Shown: positions 27,359 through 36,998, numbered from the stretch's first letter. The stretch: 64,000 nt of DNA from Weissella coleopterorum (GCF_011304355.1 NZ_CP049888.1:1054001-1118000), one strand, 5' to 3'. Numbers and translations: made by a program. The notes: a model not told the origin generated them from the letters alone.

Positions 27359-28324
27359 TTAGAAAATGCTCAAATTTGAAATCATAATACCACCTAGGAC
27401 AACTAAGAGCGAACCAATGACAGCATAAACCAATTGTCGCTTCGATTTCTTCTCCCCAAGAATGAAAATACCGCCAAAAACACCCACGACCACACCCATT
27501 TGAGAAAGGGTAGTTGCCACAGCCTGTCCCACTGCAGGATTCGCAGCCGAAACAAACATAAAGACATTTCCGACTGCCCAAACTAATCCCGTCACAATAT
27601 TTCGCCAAGTGGGCAGTTCAAACATAATTGAACGTTCTTTCAAAAAGAAAATAACAATGATAAATGCACCCAAAACTTGCCCAATCGATTGCGGTCCCAC
27701 GACGGAAGTCATGTAATACAAACCATTTCCATTTGGAGCTCCATGAATTGCAGATGAAATATATCCCAATTTAAATAGAAGATTTGGTAGCACAAAATAC
27801 ATCATAAAACCTAACGTCGAAATCAGCATGGCTAGTAACCCTGCCTTAAAATCGTAATTAGGATTTTCCACTTTCGGCGTCTTAGCATCTGGCAACGAAG
27901 TTAAAATTGCTCCAACTACCACACTTAGAATGGCCAATGAACCAAACAACCACATCTTGCCTGTCGTCCACTCCCCTAAAACAGCTGCTGCCATTAAAGC
28001 ATTTGATACAATTTGTCCCCCCGTTGAAATAGGGTTCCCAACTGAAACACCCATTTTCTTAAAGCCAATAAATTGACCAGCGGTTCCAACCGCCCAAAAT
28101 AAGCCTGAGACAAAGCCAACAACCCACAAACGTGGATTCATTGCAAAATCAAACCCCGCAGACGGAATAACATACAAGACTAAGGTTAGAATTCCAAAAA
28201 TCAATGCTCCAAAGGTCATTCCTAAACTTTGTTGACCAGCTGATCCACCCATTTTAGTTGTAACGATCCCAGTTGCACCCCACGCTAAAGCTGGTATTAA
28301 TGCAATTAATAATGATGCTTGCAT
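27359..28324 (-). CDS. GRP-family sugar uptake protein (GlcU/RbsU type)
   Basis: 321 aa with about ten hydrophobic segments (LLIALIPALAWGATGIVTTK, WVVGFVSGLFWAVGTAGQF, GSLAILSVVVGAILTSL, LVYAVIGSLLVVLGGIMI). The two-fold repeat with GxxWAxGxxxQF and VxxxxPISTGGQ is that of the glucose/ribose uptake (GRP) family, which takes up free sugar by proton symport. I use ATG 28324 after GGGGAA; longer starts at 28339 and 28345 lack a good site and the family usually begins at this hydrophobic segment. A cre site and promoter lie just upstream, so it is probably under carbon-catabolite control. Confidence 0.88.
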   Translation of the reverse strand: MQASLLIALIPALAWGATGIVTTKMGGSAGQQSLGMTFGALIFGILTLVLYVIPSAGFDFAMNPRLWVVGFVSGLFWAVGTAGQFIGFKKMGVSVGNPISTGGQIVSNALMAAAVLGEWTTGKMWLFGSLAILSVVVGAILTSLPDAKTPKVENPNYDFKAGLLAMLISTLGFMMYFVLPNLLFKLGYISSAIHGAPNGNGLYYMTSVVGPQSIGQVLGAFIIVIFFLKERSIMFELPTWRNIVTGLVWAVGNVFMFVSAANPAVGQAVATTLSQMGVVVGVFGGIFILGEKKSKRQLVYAVIGSLLVVLGGIMISNLSIF

Positions 28325-28361
28325 TTTATATTTCCCCATTTCCAATTATATTATGTTAAAA

Positions 28362-28367
28362 ATTGTA
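28362..28367 (-). promoter_or_regulatory. -10 box of the GlcU-type gene
   Basis: TACAAT on the minus strand, 38 bases before the start codon. The cre site occupies the expected -35 region, so CcpA binding would compete with RNA polymerase. Confidence 0.5.
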
Positions 28368-28379
28368 CCACATAAACGA

Positions 28380-28394
28380 ATGTAAGCGTTCACT
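28380..28394 (-). promoter_or_regulatory. CcpA cre site upstream of the GlcU-type gene
   Basis: ATGTAAGCGTTCACT (plus strand) fits the cre consensus WTGNAANCGNWNNCW at every position. It overlaps the -35 region of the putative promoter. The rest of the gap to the hup terminator (28395-28541) is AT-rich and shows nothing else. Confidence 0.78.
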
Positions 28395-28541
28395 TTTGTA
28401 AATTTATTGCATCATTTTTGGAATAAATGCTTAAATTGTAAATTTATTTCAAATTGGTATACGCTTCAAGTTAAATCGTTTAACCATTTAAACATTATTT
28501 TTTTTAATTGGTTTATTTAATTAATTTTTATTATAAATATT

Positions 28542-28576
28542 AAAAAAGAGCGAGTCTAGATAGGCTCACTCTTTTT
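28542..28576 (-). terminator. Terminator of hup
   Basis: AAAAAGAGcGAG and CTCaCTCTTTTT form a stem with one mismatch, with T-runs on both strands. It lies 20 bases past the HU stop. Confidence 0.88.
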
Positions 28577-28595
28577 GGATTGAATGATAAGTTAA

Positions 28596-28868
28596 TTACT
28601 TAACTGCGTCCTTCAATCCCTTTCCAGGCTTAAATGCTGGAATCTTTGATGCTGGAATATCAATTTCAGCGTTTGTACGTGGGTTACGTCCCTTACGAGC
28701 AGCACGCGTACGTACTTCGAAAGTACCGAAACCGATCAATTGAACTTTTTCACCAGCGCTTAATTCTTCTTGAATTGCGGCAAAAGTAGCATCAACAGCA
28801 GTTGTTGCATCTTTCTTTGAGAAACCAGCTTCCGCTACCTTGTTGATCAAATCTTGCTTGTTAGCCAT
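28596..28868 (-). CDS. hup: DNA-binding protein HU
   Basis: 90 aa, the standard size for [53 protein letters not shown] and the DNA-arm end [15 protein letters not shown] are all HU signatures, including the Pro of the intercalating arm ([13 protein letters not shown]). HU bends and compacts DNA as a homodimer. AGGAGGA precedes ATG 28868. It is downstream of der, as in many lactobacilli, with a 200-base gap that probably carries its own promoter, though I could not fix the boxes. Confidence 0.98.
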   Translation of the reverse strand: MANKQDLINKVAEAGFSKKDATTAVDATFAAIQEELSAGEKVQLIGFGTFEVRTRAARKGRNPRTNAEIDIPASKIPAFKPGKGLKDAVK

Positions 28869-29070
28869 GCGACTATCCTCCTGATATGTGAGATTACAAT
28901 TTTTGAATCATAAAATAAGTCAAACTCACTTTATGTCGATATTAAATTTATCATAATTTGAACGCAATAACAAGCGTTTTCATGAATCAAACGCCGTAAC
29001 AGCGCCTTTTATAACACTTTTTTAATATTTAGCCCATTTTTGATTGTATACATACAAATTTAATGTAATT

Positions 29071-30381
29071 TTATGTCCGTGCCCGTTTAATAATATGAAT
29101 AGGCGTTCCTTCAAAATCAAACGCTTTTCGAATTTGATTTTCCAAGAAACGTTCATAAGAAAAGTGCATTAATTCCGGCTCATTTACAAAGACCACAAAT
29201 GTTGGTGGTTGAATTGAAACTTGTGTTGCATAGTAAACCCTCAATCGCTTACCATTACGATTTGGAGCTGGATTCAAGGCCAATGCATCCATCACGACTT
29301 CATTTAAGGTTGAAGATTGAATGCGACGTTGATGATTATCATTTACCTGCTTAATCATCTCTGGAAGCTTATCCAACCGTTGTTTCGTCTTAGCCGATAC
29401 AAAGACAATTGGTGCGTAGGCCAAATATTGGAATTCGGTCCGAATTAATTCCTCAAATTCGTGCATCGTATGGTTATCTTTTTCTAAAGTATCCCACTTA
29501 TTGACCACAATAATCACTGCTCGTCCAGCCTCATGGGCATATCCAGCAACGTGTTTATCTTGATCACGAATTCCCTCTTCCGCATTCAAAACCATTAATA
29601 CCACATTAGAATCATCAATCGCCCGCATTGCTCGCATGACAGAATACTTTTCAGTATTCTCATAAACCTTACCACGCTTTCGGATTCCAGCAGTATCGAC
29701 CATCGTAAACTGGTCGCCGTTCTCAGTGACGAATTTAGTATCAATCGCATCACGTGTTGTTCCAGCAATATCAGAAACGATAACTCGTTCTTCGCCTAGC
29801 ATTGCATTCACTAATGATGATTTCCCAACATTAGGTCGACCGATGAATGAGAATCGAATCGTATCATCATCTGGAATGCCAGCATCAGCAGGAAAATTGT
29901 TAACAATTTCATCCATAAGATCACCCAACCCAGTTCCGTGAGAACCAGAAATAGGGAATGGTTCTCCGAATCCAAGGGCATAGAAGTCAAAAATTTCACT
30001 ACGCATCTCAAAATTATCAACTTTGTTAACTGCTAATACAACTGGTTTATTGGTCTTATAGAGCATTTTTGCCACTTGTTCATCGGCCTCAGTTAAACCT
30101 TCGCGACCAGAAACCATAAAGACAATCACATCAGCTTCATCCATAGCGATTTCAGCTTGTTGCTTAATTTCACTCATGAATGGTTCATCACTCATTTCAA
30201 TTCCACCAGTATCAATTAAGCGAAACTCGTGCGTTAACCACTCTGCTCGGGTATAAATTCGATCTCTAGTCACACCTGGTGTGTCTTCAACAATTGAAAT
30301 TCGGTCTCCCGCAATTCGGTTAAAAATCGTTGATTTTCCAACATTCGGACGTCCTACAATTGCTACGACTGGGTAGGCCAT
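29071..30381 (-). CDS. der: Ribosome biogenesis GTPase Der (EngA)
   Basis: 436 aa, the expected length. Two tandem GTPase domains are visible: first [34 protein letters not shown]; second [46 protein letters not shown]-like C-terminal domain ends in [12 protein letters not shown]. Der acts in assembly of the 50S subunit. AGGTGG precedes ATG 30381. Confidence 0.98.
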   Translation of the reverse strand: MAYPVVAIVGRPNVGKSTIFNRIAGDRISIVEDTPGVTRDRIYTRAEWLTHEFRLIDTGGIEMSDEPFMSEIKQQAEIAMDEADVIVFMVSGREGLTEADEQVAKMLYKTNKPVVLAVNKVDNFEMRSEIFDFYALGFGEPFPISGSHGTGLGDLMDEIVNNFPADAGIPDDDTIRFSFIGRPNVGKSSLVNAMLGEERVIVSDIAGTTRDAIDTKFVTENGDQFTMVDTAGIRKRGKVYENTEKYSVMRAMRAIDDSNVVLMVLNAEEGIRDQDKHVAGYAHEAGRAVIIVVNKWDTLEKDNHTMHEFEELIRTEFQYLAYAPIVFVSAKTKQRLDKLPEMIKQVNDNHQRRIQSSTLNEVVMDALALNPAPNRNGKRLRVYYATQVSIQPPTFVVFVNEPELMHFSYERFLENQIRKAFDFEGTPIHIIKRART

Positions 30382-30492
30382 TTCGCCACCTCTTTTCTGC
30401 TAATTTGCTTTTTATATAATAACGTTAATTATACCATTAAACCTTGGCATTCTTCTAAGAAGTCACTAATTCATTTTACAAATATTTTTAAT

Positions 30493-30523
30493 AAAAAAAT
30501 CAATCCTATTAAAGGATTGATTT
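30493..30523 (-). terminator. Terminator of the rpsA-like gene
   Basis: AAATCAATCC (30498-30507) and GGATTGATTT (30514-30523) form a perfect ten-base stem with a six-base loop, followed on the minus strand by a run of seven T. It lies between the rpsA-like gene and der. Confidence 0.95.
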
Positions 30524-30576
30524 CAAAAATATTTATTAATAATAAATCACTAATAAATTTTTTAATGCACTTAATT

Positions 30577-31872
30577 TTAGTCGAAGTCCTTCAAGTTGAA
30601 CAAGTCACCCAAAGTTGCGTTACCTTCTTCTTCAGTCGTTGAGTAATTCATAGGTGCTGAATCACGACGACTGTTATTGTTACGACGTCCACCACCGTTG
30701 TTGCTGTTTCCACCACGACGGTTGTTGTTGCTTGAGCTGTTATTGTTATTGCTACGACGTTCTCCATCGTTGCTTTCTCCAGCTTCACGAGCAGGAGCTT
30801 CAGTCAAAGCCTTAATTGATAATGACAAACGTTGGCGTTCAGGATTAACATCAAGAACCTTAACTTGAACCTTATCTCCAGCCTTCAAAACATCTGAAGG
30901 GTTTTCAACGTGTTGATGTGAGATTTGTGAAACGTGAACCAATCCTTCAACACCAGGGAATACTTCCACAAAGGCACCGAAATCAACGACACGCTTAACC
31001 ACTCCTTCAAGAACAGTTCCTTCGGGTGCGTTTTCAGCAGCAGCATCCCAAGGTCCGGGTTGAGTAGCCTTGATTGACAATGAGATACGTTCCTTTTCAG
31101 GATCCAATCCCAAAACCTTAACCTTAACCTCTTGTCCAACTGACAAAACATCTGATGGTTGTGAAACACGTTCGTATGAAATTTCAGAAACGTGAACTAA
31201 TCCATCAACACCACCAAGGTCGATAAAGGCACCAAAGTTAGTCATACGAGCAACTTTACCTTCAACAACGTCACCAACAGCCAATTCTTCAAAGACACGC
31301 TTCAAAGCTTCTGAACGTTCAGCTGACAAAACAGCCTTACGTGACAAGATCAAACGTGATTCAGCTACATTAATCTCGATGATTTGTGCCTTAACAGTTT
31401 GACCCTTGTATTGGTTCAAGTCTTGGACAAAACGGTTTTCGATCATTGAGGCAGGGATAAATCCACGTACACCTGCAACGTCAACCACTAATCCACCCTT
31501 AACGACTTGCGTAACAGGAGCTTCAACAATGTCATTTTCGCTGTACTTGCTTGCGATTTCTTCCCAAGCACGACGAGCTTCTAATTGACGCTTTGAAAGG
31601 ATCCATGAGTATCCTTCTTTTTCTGAAGTAATAGGCATTTTAACTACTGCTTCAATTTTATCTCCAACCTTTACAAGGTCGTTAACATCAGCATCACGAT
31701 CAGTAGTTAATTCACGGGCAGGGATTACACCTTCAACTCCAGCGCCATCAATACCAACTACAACTTGACGAGCATCATCAATCGCCAAAACTTCACCAGT
31801 GACAACATCTCCAACCTTTACATCAGGTTGTGCGTCAAGTGCAGCCAATAGCTCGTTGTTTTCTTCGTTCAT
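30577..31872 (-). CDS. rpsA: S1-domain RNA-binding protein (ribosomal protein S1-like)
   Basis: 431 aa with four S1 domains at about 15-85, 100-165, 190-260 and 275-345; the best are KVARMTNFGAFIDLGGVDGL plus VHVSEIS and VVKRVVDFGAFVEVFPGVEG plus LVHVSQIS. Firmicute S1 homologues usually have four domains rather than the six of E. coli. The tail from about 365 is low-complexity Asn/Arg/Gly/Ser (NNNNSSSNNNRRGGNSNN), then an acidic end (LGDLFNLKDFD). AGGAGGA precedes ATG 31872, with a small hairpin next to it. Order cmk-rpsA-der-hup is conserved in lactobacilli. Confidence 0.95.
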   Translation of the reverse strand: MNEENNELLAALDAQPDVKVGDVVTGEVLAIDDARQVVVGIDGAGVEGVIPARELTTDRDADVNDLVKVGDKIEAVVKMPITSEKEGYSWILSKRQLEARRAWEEIASKYSENDIVEAPVTQVVKGGLVVDVAGVRGFIPASMIENRFVQDLNQYKGQTVKAQIIEINVAESRLILSRKAVLSAERSEALKRVFEELAVGDVVEGKVARMTNFGAFIDLGGVDGLVHVSEISYERVSQPSDVLSVGQEVKVKVLGLDPEKERISLSIKATQPGPWDAAAENAPEGTVLEGVVKRVVDFGAFVEVFPGVEGLVHVSQISHQHVENPSDVLKAGDKVQVKVLDVNPERQRLSLSIKALTEAPAREAGESNDGERRSNNNNSSSNNNRRGGNSNNGGGRRNNNSRRDSAPMNYSTTEEEGNATLGDLFNLKDFD

Positions 31873-31890
31873 TACAATAATTCCTCCTGG

Positions 31891-31904
31891 TCACACGAAT
31901 GTGA
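31891..31904 (-). promoter_or_regulatory. UUCG-loop hairpin next to the rpsA ribosome binding site
   Basis: On the minus strand TCACATTCGTGTGA folds into a five-pair stem with a TTCG tetraloop. It ends two bases before the AGGAGG of rpsA (31883-31888). It could act in translational control of S1, or simply shape the leader. Confidence 0.45.
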
Positions 31905-32070
31905 TAATACAGTCCATTATAAAATAAACTGTCCTCAATTTCCAGTGTTTTCGTGTGACTTTTTAAATTTTTTTAATTTAAAGCTGCTGAAAGTAACTAA
32001 ACATTCAACCTCTTTATTTTACACTATTTTATTTGTTTTAGCGATCACTGATTTTGATTAATCCCAGGAA

Positions 32071-32748
32071 TTAGTTTACCGCCTGTTGCTGGTGAATTAT
32101 TTCTTTAATAACATGGACTACTTCGGGGATCGATAGACCAGTGGTATCGACTTCAATAGCATCTACAGCTTTTTTCAGCGGGCTAATTTGACGCGTCGAA
32201 TCCAGATGATCTCTTTTTTGAACTGCTTCTTCAATTTCAGCCAAACTTTCCGGCATTCCTTTGGCTTGATTTTCTTTATATCGTCGTAATGCACGTTCAT
32301 GGACAGACGCAATTAAAAAAATCTTAACTTGTGCTGCCGGAAGGACGGTTGTTCCAATATCACGGCCATCCATCACAACCCCACCATCTGCAGCTATCTT
32401 CCGTTGTAATGCCGTCATAGCCGTCCTAACAACCGCATACGATGAAATAAGCGAAACATTGGCAGTTACTTCAACACTCCGAATTTCTGTGGTAATTTCT
32501 TGGCGGTTCAAAAAAACTTTTTGGACAGGATTGCCTGGTGCAAAACTAATCTCCAATTCCGGGACCATTGCAGAAACTGCAACTTCATCTTTGGGATTCA
32601 CATTCTGCGTCAAAACAGCAAAAGTAATGGCACGATACATCGCCCCTGTATCAACGTAAACATATTTCAAATCAGTTGCTAAAATTTTAGCAATTGTCGA
32701 TTTACCTGCTGAAGCTGGTCCATCAATTGCAATTTGTAATTCATTCAT
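32071..32748 (-). CDS. cmk: Cytidylate kinase
   Basis: 225 aa. Cmk phosphorylates CMP and dCMP using ATP. The P-loop is [18 protein letters not shown], followed by [16 protein letters not shown], and later [18 protein letters not shown] and [20 protein letters not shown] with Arg/Asp residues typical of CMP binding. ATG 32748 follows AGGTGAG; a TTG at 32766 overlaps that site. It is upstream of rpsA by about 200 bases. Confidence 0.97.
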   Translation of the reverse strand: MNELQIAIDGPASAGKSTIAKILATDLKYVYVDTGAMYRAITFAVLTQNVNPKDEVAVSAMVPELEISFAPGNPVQKVFLNRQEITTEIRSVEVTANVSLISSYAVVRTAMTALQRKIAADGGVVMDGRDIGTTVLPAAQVKIFLIASVHERALRRYKENQAKGMPESLAEIEEAVQKRDHLDSTRQISPLKKAVDAIEVDTTGLSIPEVVHVIKEIIHQQQAVN

Positions 32749-32897
32749 CTTAATCTCACCTAACAATGTTTAATAATTCAAAATAAAGCCCGAAAACTTA
32801 TTTCATTCCAGTTGTTCATATTAGCATAAATTCATTAATCATGCCCGATCATTCTGTGGTTAGCCCACCTACCCTTTAAAGAAATTCCATGCTTAAT

Positions 32898-32923
32898 AAA
32901 AAATGGCACTTAAATTAAGCACC
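32898..32923 (-). terminator. Terminator after the LysM protein gene
   Basis: On the minus strand GGTGCTTaatttAAGTGCC is followed by ATTTTTTATT. The stem has seven pairs, two of them G-U, with extra A-T pairs in the loop. It lies 25 bases past the stop. Confidence 0.7.
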
Positions 32924-32948
32924 AAAATTAAAAATTCACAAATATCTT

Positions 32949-33497
32949 TTACTTGATTTTAACGTCTTTTCCCACCCATTGGGTATAGTTATCCGCCGTC
33001 AATCCAGGATTTAATGAATACAATTGATCTACAGAAATATTATGAGCTGCTGCAAAACCAAATAACGTTGGCCGATCAGATGGCAATTCCATTTTCACAG
33101 TACTCTCAGCTTTTTCAGATGATTCCTTAGCTGCTTGCTCCTCAGAGGCTTTTGCAGCCTCCTTTTCAGACGTGGCCTTGGCTTCCGCTTCTTTTTGCTT
33201 TTTTAGTTTCGCTTTTTCGGCCTTTGTTTGACCATCTACTTTTGAAACTGAAGTTTTCGTCTGATTATGGTCAAGTGCAGATACAGCGGTCCCTTGATTA
33301 GCTTGACTAGGTTTATTTAACTCCTTTAGATAACTATAAACCGGTACAAATGAAAGTACCAAAATTAAAGTCACCAATAATCCTACAATTAAACTTACCC
33401 GTTTTGTTTTCTTGCGATTCGCCGTACGTGAATATTTTTTTACAGTATCTTCTTGGTTGTCAAATGACGTTTCCCAAGGCTTATTTTGATCATCCAT
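32949..33497 (-). CDS. Membrane-anchored protein with a LysM-like C-terminus
   Basis: 182 aa. Residues 1-33 are charged and cytoplasmic, one membrane helix follows (VSLIVGLLVTLILVLSFVPV), then an outside Lys/Glu/Ala-rich coiled stretch (KAEKAKLKKQKEAEAKATSE) and a LysM-like end (RPTLFGFAAAHNISVDQLYS, then LNPGLTADNYTQWVGKDVKI). Such proteins bind peptidoglycan. Homologues stand between recQ and cmk in many lactobacilli. I use ATG 33497; an in-frame GTG at 33515 overlaps the GGAGG site. Function beyond wall binding is unknown. Confidence 0.8.
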   Translation of the reverse strand: MDDQNKPWETSFDNQEDTVKKYSRTANRKKTKRVSLIVGLLVTLILVLSFVPVYSYLKELNKPSQANQGTAVSALDHNQTKTSVSKVDGQTKAEKAKLKKQKEAEAKATSEKEAAKASEEQAAKESSEKAESTVKMELPSDRPTLFGFAAAHNISVDQLYSLNPGLTADNYTQWVGKDVKIK

Positions 33498-33580
33498 TTT
33501 GCTGGAAACCTCCACAACAGTTTTAATGTTATTAAATTACCATAAATGGTCCCCCAAAGGGAAGCTTTTTAGGTAGGTCT

Positions 33581-35017
33581 TTACTTTATATTAAACAGTT
33601 GCCGTAATTTATCTGACCACGGTTGCATTTGATCGAAATCAGATTCCGTTACAATCGGCTTTTGACGGGCAAATTTTTGCCAATCAACCGGTTGATTGGC
33701 AGCTTCTTGATCCACCTTAAATTCACTTTCATCCTGAAAGGCCTCTAAAATATATCGTCTGAGCCCTTGTTCTAAATTGATATATTTAACCAATTGATTA
33801 AGTGCTAACAACCTTTGTTGGCGGCGCTTTTCAAATTGTTGATTGATTTGCGTCACTGTTTGTCCTTGCTCTAGGTAATACTTAACCAAATTGACTTGAT
33901 TTTCATTGATACTTTCGGTATTGCTACTTTTTTTAGAAATTAATGCGACAGTCGCCGGCTCTGGTAGGGTTAAATCAATAAAATACGATTGCAATAATTC
34001 ATCCCCAGGCGCATATAGTAAGATAGCTAAAGCCGGTTGATCATCTCGACCCGCCCGTCCAAATTCTTGTAGATAGTTGGTCAAATCACTACTGAGTTGA
34101 TAATGGATCACGTAGCGAATATCTGATTTATTTAATCCCATCCCAAATGCAGAGGTAGCAATAATTACATCAATTTGGTCCAGCATAAACTGCCGTTGAA
34201 TCCGGTATCGCGTATAGTAATCTAAACCAGCATGGTATGCAACCACTCTTAACCCAGTTGCGACTGTTAACCGTCGCGCCATCGAATTAGCCAATTTACG
34301 TGATGACACGTAAACAATCCCCGGACCTTTTAGACGTTCCACTAGTTGCGTTAAGCGCCCCTCCTTCTCCGTTTCATTGCTTAATTTTTCAGTATTGAGA
34401 AAAATATTTGCCCGATCAATCGAAGTTTGATAAACGAACGTATCCGGGCGCTTCAGTCTAAATAAATCAAGCATTTGCTGGCTCATCGCTGGCGTGGCCG
34501 TAGCTGTCAATAATAATAGTTGTGGGCGTTGCAACTTTTCGTGCAGTTGCGGTAACCTTAAATATTCTGGACGAAAGTCAGGTCCCCAACTTAACATCGT
34601 ATGTGCTTCATCAATGACTAATAAATTGATGTTAATATTTTGCAATTGTGTTTGTACTTGGTCGTCAGCTAACATTTCAGGTGAAATAAAAAGAAATTTA
34701 AATGTATGTAATTGTTGTAAAACTTGTTGTCGTTCCTTTCGATCTAACGTCGAATTCAACGCGACAACTTGCTTTTCACCCGTATAGTTTAATCGTGCGA
34801 CCTGATCTTGCATCAACGATAGCAACGGCGAAATGATGATCACCAAACCAGGACGCAAATGTCCCATCATTTGATAAAGTAAACTTTTACCACCCCCCGT
34901 GGGTAAAATTGCTAATGCGGAACGCTGCTGTAACAACGCGTTTAAAATCTCTTCTTGTCCTGGCCTAAAACGCGTATATCCCAAATATGCTTTTAGTTCT
35001 GTTTGTAAATTCAGCAT
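33581..35017 (-). CDS. recQ: RecQ-family ATP-dependent DNA helicase (short RecS type)
   Basis: 478 aa. Helicase motifs: YTRFRPGQEEIL, Walker A LPTGGGKSLLYQM, ISPLLSLMQDQV, DEAH box VIDEAHTMLSWGPDFRPEY, TATATPAM, and motif VI QEFGRAGRDDQPA. It unwinds DNA 3' to 5' in recombination and repair. The C-terminus lacks the HRDC domain and much of the zinc region, as in B. subtilis RecS. ATG 35017 follows AAGGGTG. It starts 37 bases after the ypbB-like gene, and the pair is conserved in Firmicutes. Confidence 0.93.
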   Translation of the reverse strand: MLNLQTELKAYLGYTRFRPGQEEILNALLQQRSALAILPTGGGKSLLYQMMGHLRPGLVIIISPLLSLMQDQVARLNYTGEKQVVALNSTLDRKERQQVLQQLHTFKFLFISPEMLADDQVQTQLQNININLLVIDEAHTMLSWGPDFRPEYLRLPQLHEKLQRPQLLLLTATATPAMSQQMLDLFRLKRPDTFVYQTSIDRANIFLNTEKLSNETEKEGRLTQLVERLKGPGIVYVSSRKLANSMARRLTVATGLRVVAYHAGLDYYTRYRIQRQFMLDQIDVIIATSAFGMGLNKSDIRYVIHYQLSSDLTNYLQEFGRAGRDDQPALAILLYAPGDELLQSYFIDLTLPEPATVALISKKSSNTESINENQVNLVKYYLEQGQTVTQINQQFEKRRQQRLLALNQLVKYINLEQGLRRYILEAFQDESEFKVDQEAANQPVDWQKFARQKPIVTESDFDQMQPWSDKLRQLFNIK

Positions 35018-35054
35018 TTTAATCACCCTTATCTTTAGTGCCCCCAAGTCCATA

Positions 35055-36107
35055 TTATCCCTTTAATAAATTTTGCTTAACTTGTTGGATTTGATACAAA
35101 CGAAAATAAAAAAACTCATCGGGATCACCCGTCAAGCGCACGGCTTGAAAAGCCCAGCTTTCAGGGTTACCTTGCAAATGTTCTTCAAAATAACTAATTA
35201 ATGGAGGCGTCAACAATAATTGATAATTAAATTGCTCAAGCGGCATAAATACTGCCGCAGATAGCAAATGTTCACGAACTGTTCCAATTTTTAAATTTCT
35301 AATTTTACTAATTCGTTCAATTGACATTTTTTGAGTATAAACTTGATAAGTTTGCCACATCGAAGAGCTCAAATGTTGTGTTTTCATGAAAGGTTGCCAT
35401 AGCTGTTTTAAGCTTTGCTGTTCTCCCACCTGCTCTAAATATTGCGCCATTTTTGCATATTGATCGATTTCCCAATAATAGATATCAGCTTCATTCCAAG
35501 TTGCTGGAAACATTAATTGATCGGGGCGCAATCCCGGTTGTTGATGCCCCGTCCAAGTATTAGCTAATCGATTCGCGTCCATTTCAGGTAAAGTTTTTAA
35601 AAAATTTTGTAATTCTTGCACCCAATTGAAAATTAAATCAGTTTGTTTTTGGACTTGAAACCATTGTTTAACTAGATCACGTAATATCAAATTATTTAAA
35701 ACTGGATAATATTTTTTATTTTTAAATGAATGTTCTGAGATCACTTGATTAGCAAGTAGAAACGCATTTCTAAAATCAATAATATTGGCATGACCGCTTT
35801 GTATGAAGCACTCTGGATAGTAATGCAATAACTTAGCTTGTTGAAAAATAATTGAACCTTGTTCTGTTATTAAAAACATTCCCGGTTCAATTTCTTGAAT
35901 CGCGTTTTGCTCAACCAATTGTCGCAACATTTGATCGTACTGTTCTTTAGTCAATTGTGGGTGCAAATTAATTAACGCCAACAATTGGTACGCTAGCCCA
36001 TTAAACGCAGTCGAGACCGTTAAATGATTCGTTAATAACCCAAAAATAACGCGTTGTCTTCGGGGTTGCTGTGTATCAAAACACATTAATAAAAATTCCG
36101 GTGTCAT
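35055..36107 (-). CDS. YpbB-like helix-turn-helix protein, recQ partner
   Basis: 350 aa. It resembles B. subtilis YpbB, encoded directly before the RecQ-type helicase RecS. The C-terminal helix-turn-helix is visible (MSIERISKIRNLKIGTVREH), and the rest is alpha-helical and Leu/Gln-rich. Biochemical role is not known; the constant pairing suggests work with the helicase. GGAGGG lies seven bases before ATG 36107; a longer frame to 36167 runs upstream of that site and is unlikely. Confidence 0.8.
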   Translation of the reverse strand: MTPEFLLMCFDTQQPRRQRVIFGLLTNHLTVSTAFNGLAYQLLALINLHPQLTKEQYDQMLRQLVEQNAIQEIEPGMFLITEQGSIIFQQAKLLHYYPECFIQSGHANIIDFRNAFLLANQVISEHSFKNKKYYPVLNNLILRDLVKQWFQVQKQTDLIFNWVQELQNFLKTLPEMDANRLANTWTGHQQPGLRPDQLMFPATWNEADIYYWEIDQYAKMAQYLEQVGEQQSLKQLWQPFMKTQHLSSSMWQTYQVYTQKMSIERISKIRNLKIGTVREHLLSAAVFMPLEQFNYQLLLTPPLISYFEEHLQGNPESWAFQAVRLTGDPDEFFYFRLYQIQQVKQNLLKG

Positions 36108-36238
36108 TTTATCCCTCCAACATTGATCGCCTAATTCCAATGAATTTAACCCAAAATTTGTGAACATTTTTTATCATATCACTTCATTATACAAAAAGGA
36201 TTCATAACTACATTCAATAGTTACAAATCCGTTAAATA

Positions 36239-36985
36239 TTACAAGCGACCGGAACTCTTACGAATTTGTCGTCCATTTTTCAAATATTGTACTTCGTCAT
36301 GCCGTAAAGCTCGATATTCACCTGACAATAAATCAGCAACTTCCAACATTCCATAACGTTCGCGGTGTAATTTAATCACCGGATGCCCGACGGCTTTTAA
36401 CATTTCTTTCACTTGATGATATCGACCTTCGTGAATTGTTAATTGCACCGTCGCTGTTCCCTTTTTATGATCAGTCCTAACGACATCAGCCCGTGCTTCA
36501 GCAGTTTTCTTGCCTGCAACCACCACACCTAATCGCAAGGCTTTTAATTCATCATTGGTCGGAATCCCTTTAACTTTAGCAACATAGACTTTATCGATTT
36601 TATAACGGGGATGCATGAGTTGATTAGCCAATTCTCCGTCATTAGTCAATAGTAACGCCCCAGTTGTATCATAATCCAACCGACCTACTGGATAGACCCG
36701 CTCTTTCACTTCATCTAGGACATCAATAACTGTGGTCCGTCCTTTTTCATCAGATGCCGTCGTAACCACCCCTCGCGGTTTGTTAAGTAGATAATAGACT
36801 AATTTTTCAGACCCTTCAATGGGACTTCCATTGACTTCAATCTTATCTCCAGGATTGACACGGGTCCCAAGTTCCGTAATCGTTTGACCATTCACAGTTA
36901 CATGTCCATCACTAATTAATTTTTCTGAAGCCCGCCTTGAAGCCACCCCAGCTTGGGCCATCACCTTTTGTAATCGTTCTGCCAT
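36239..36985 (-). CDS. rluB: 23S rRNA pseudouridine synthase, RluB type
   Basis: 248 aa. An N-terminal S4 RNA-binding domain (RLQKVMAQAGVASRRASEKL, DGHVTVNG) is followed by the synthase domain with the catalytic Asp in VYPVGRLDYDTTGALLLTND, and HPRYKIDKVYVAKVKG and TIHEGRYHQVKEMLKAVGHP. It makes a pseudouridine in 23S rRNA. It is 13 bases downstream of ribT. In many Firmicutes scpA and scpB lie between these two genes; here they do not. Confidence 0.95.
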   Translation of the reverse strand: MAERLQKVMAQAGVASRRASEKLISDGHVTVNGQTITELGTRVNPGDKIEVNGSPIEGSEKLVYYLLNKPRGVVTTASDEKGRTTVIDVLDEVKERVYPVGRLDYDTTGALLLTNDGELANQLMHPRYKIDKVYVAKVKGIPTNDELKALRLGVVVAGKKTAEARADVVRTDHKKGTATVQLTIHEGRYHQVKEMLKAVGHPVIKLHRERYGMLEVADLLSGEYRALRHDEVQYLKNGRQIRKSSGRL

Positions 36986-36998
36986 TTAATCCTCACTT

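Noticed and set aside
28972..28992. GCGTTT/AAACGC hairpin as the der terminator or a CIRCE element
   Set aside because: No T-run, and it lacks the CIRCE arms and spacing.
30677..30868. Leu/Arg-rich plus-strand frame opposite the S1 tail
   Set aside because: It is the antisense of the low-complexity Asn/Arg tail.
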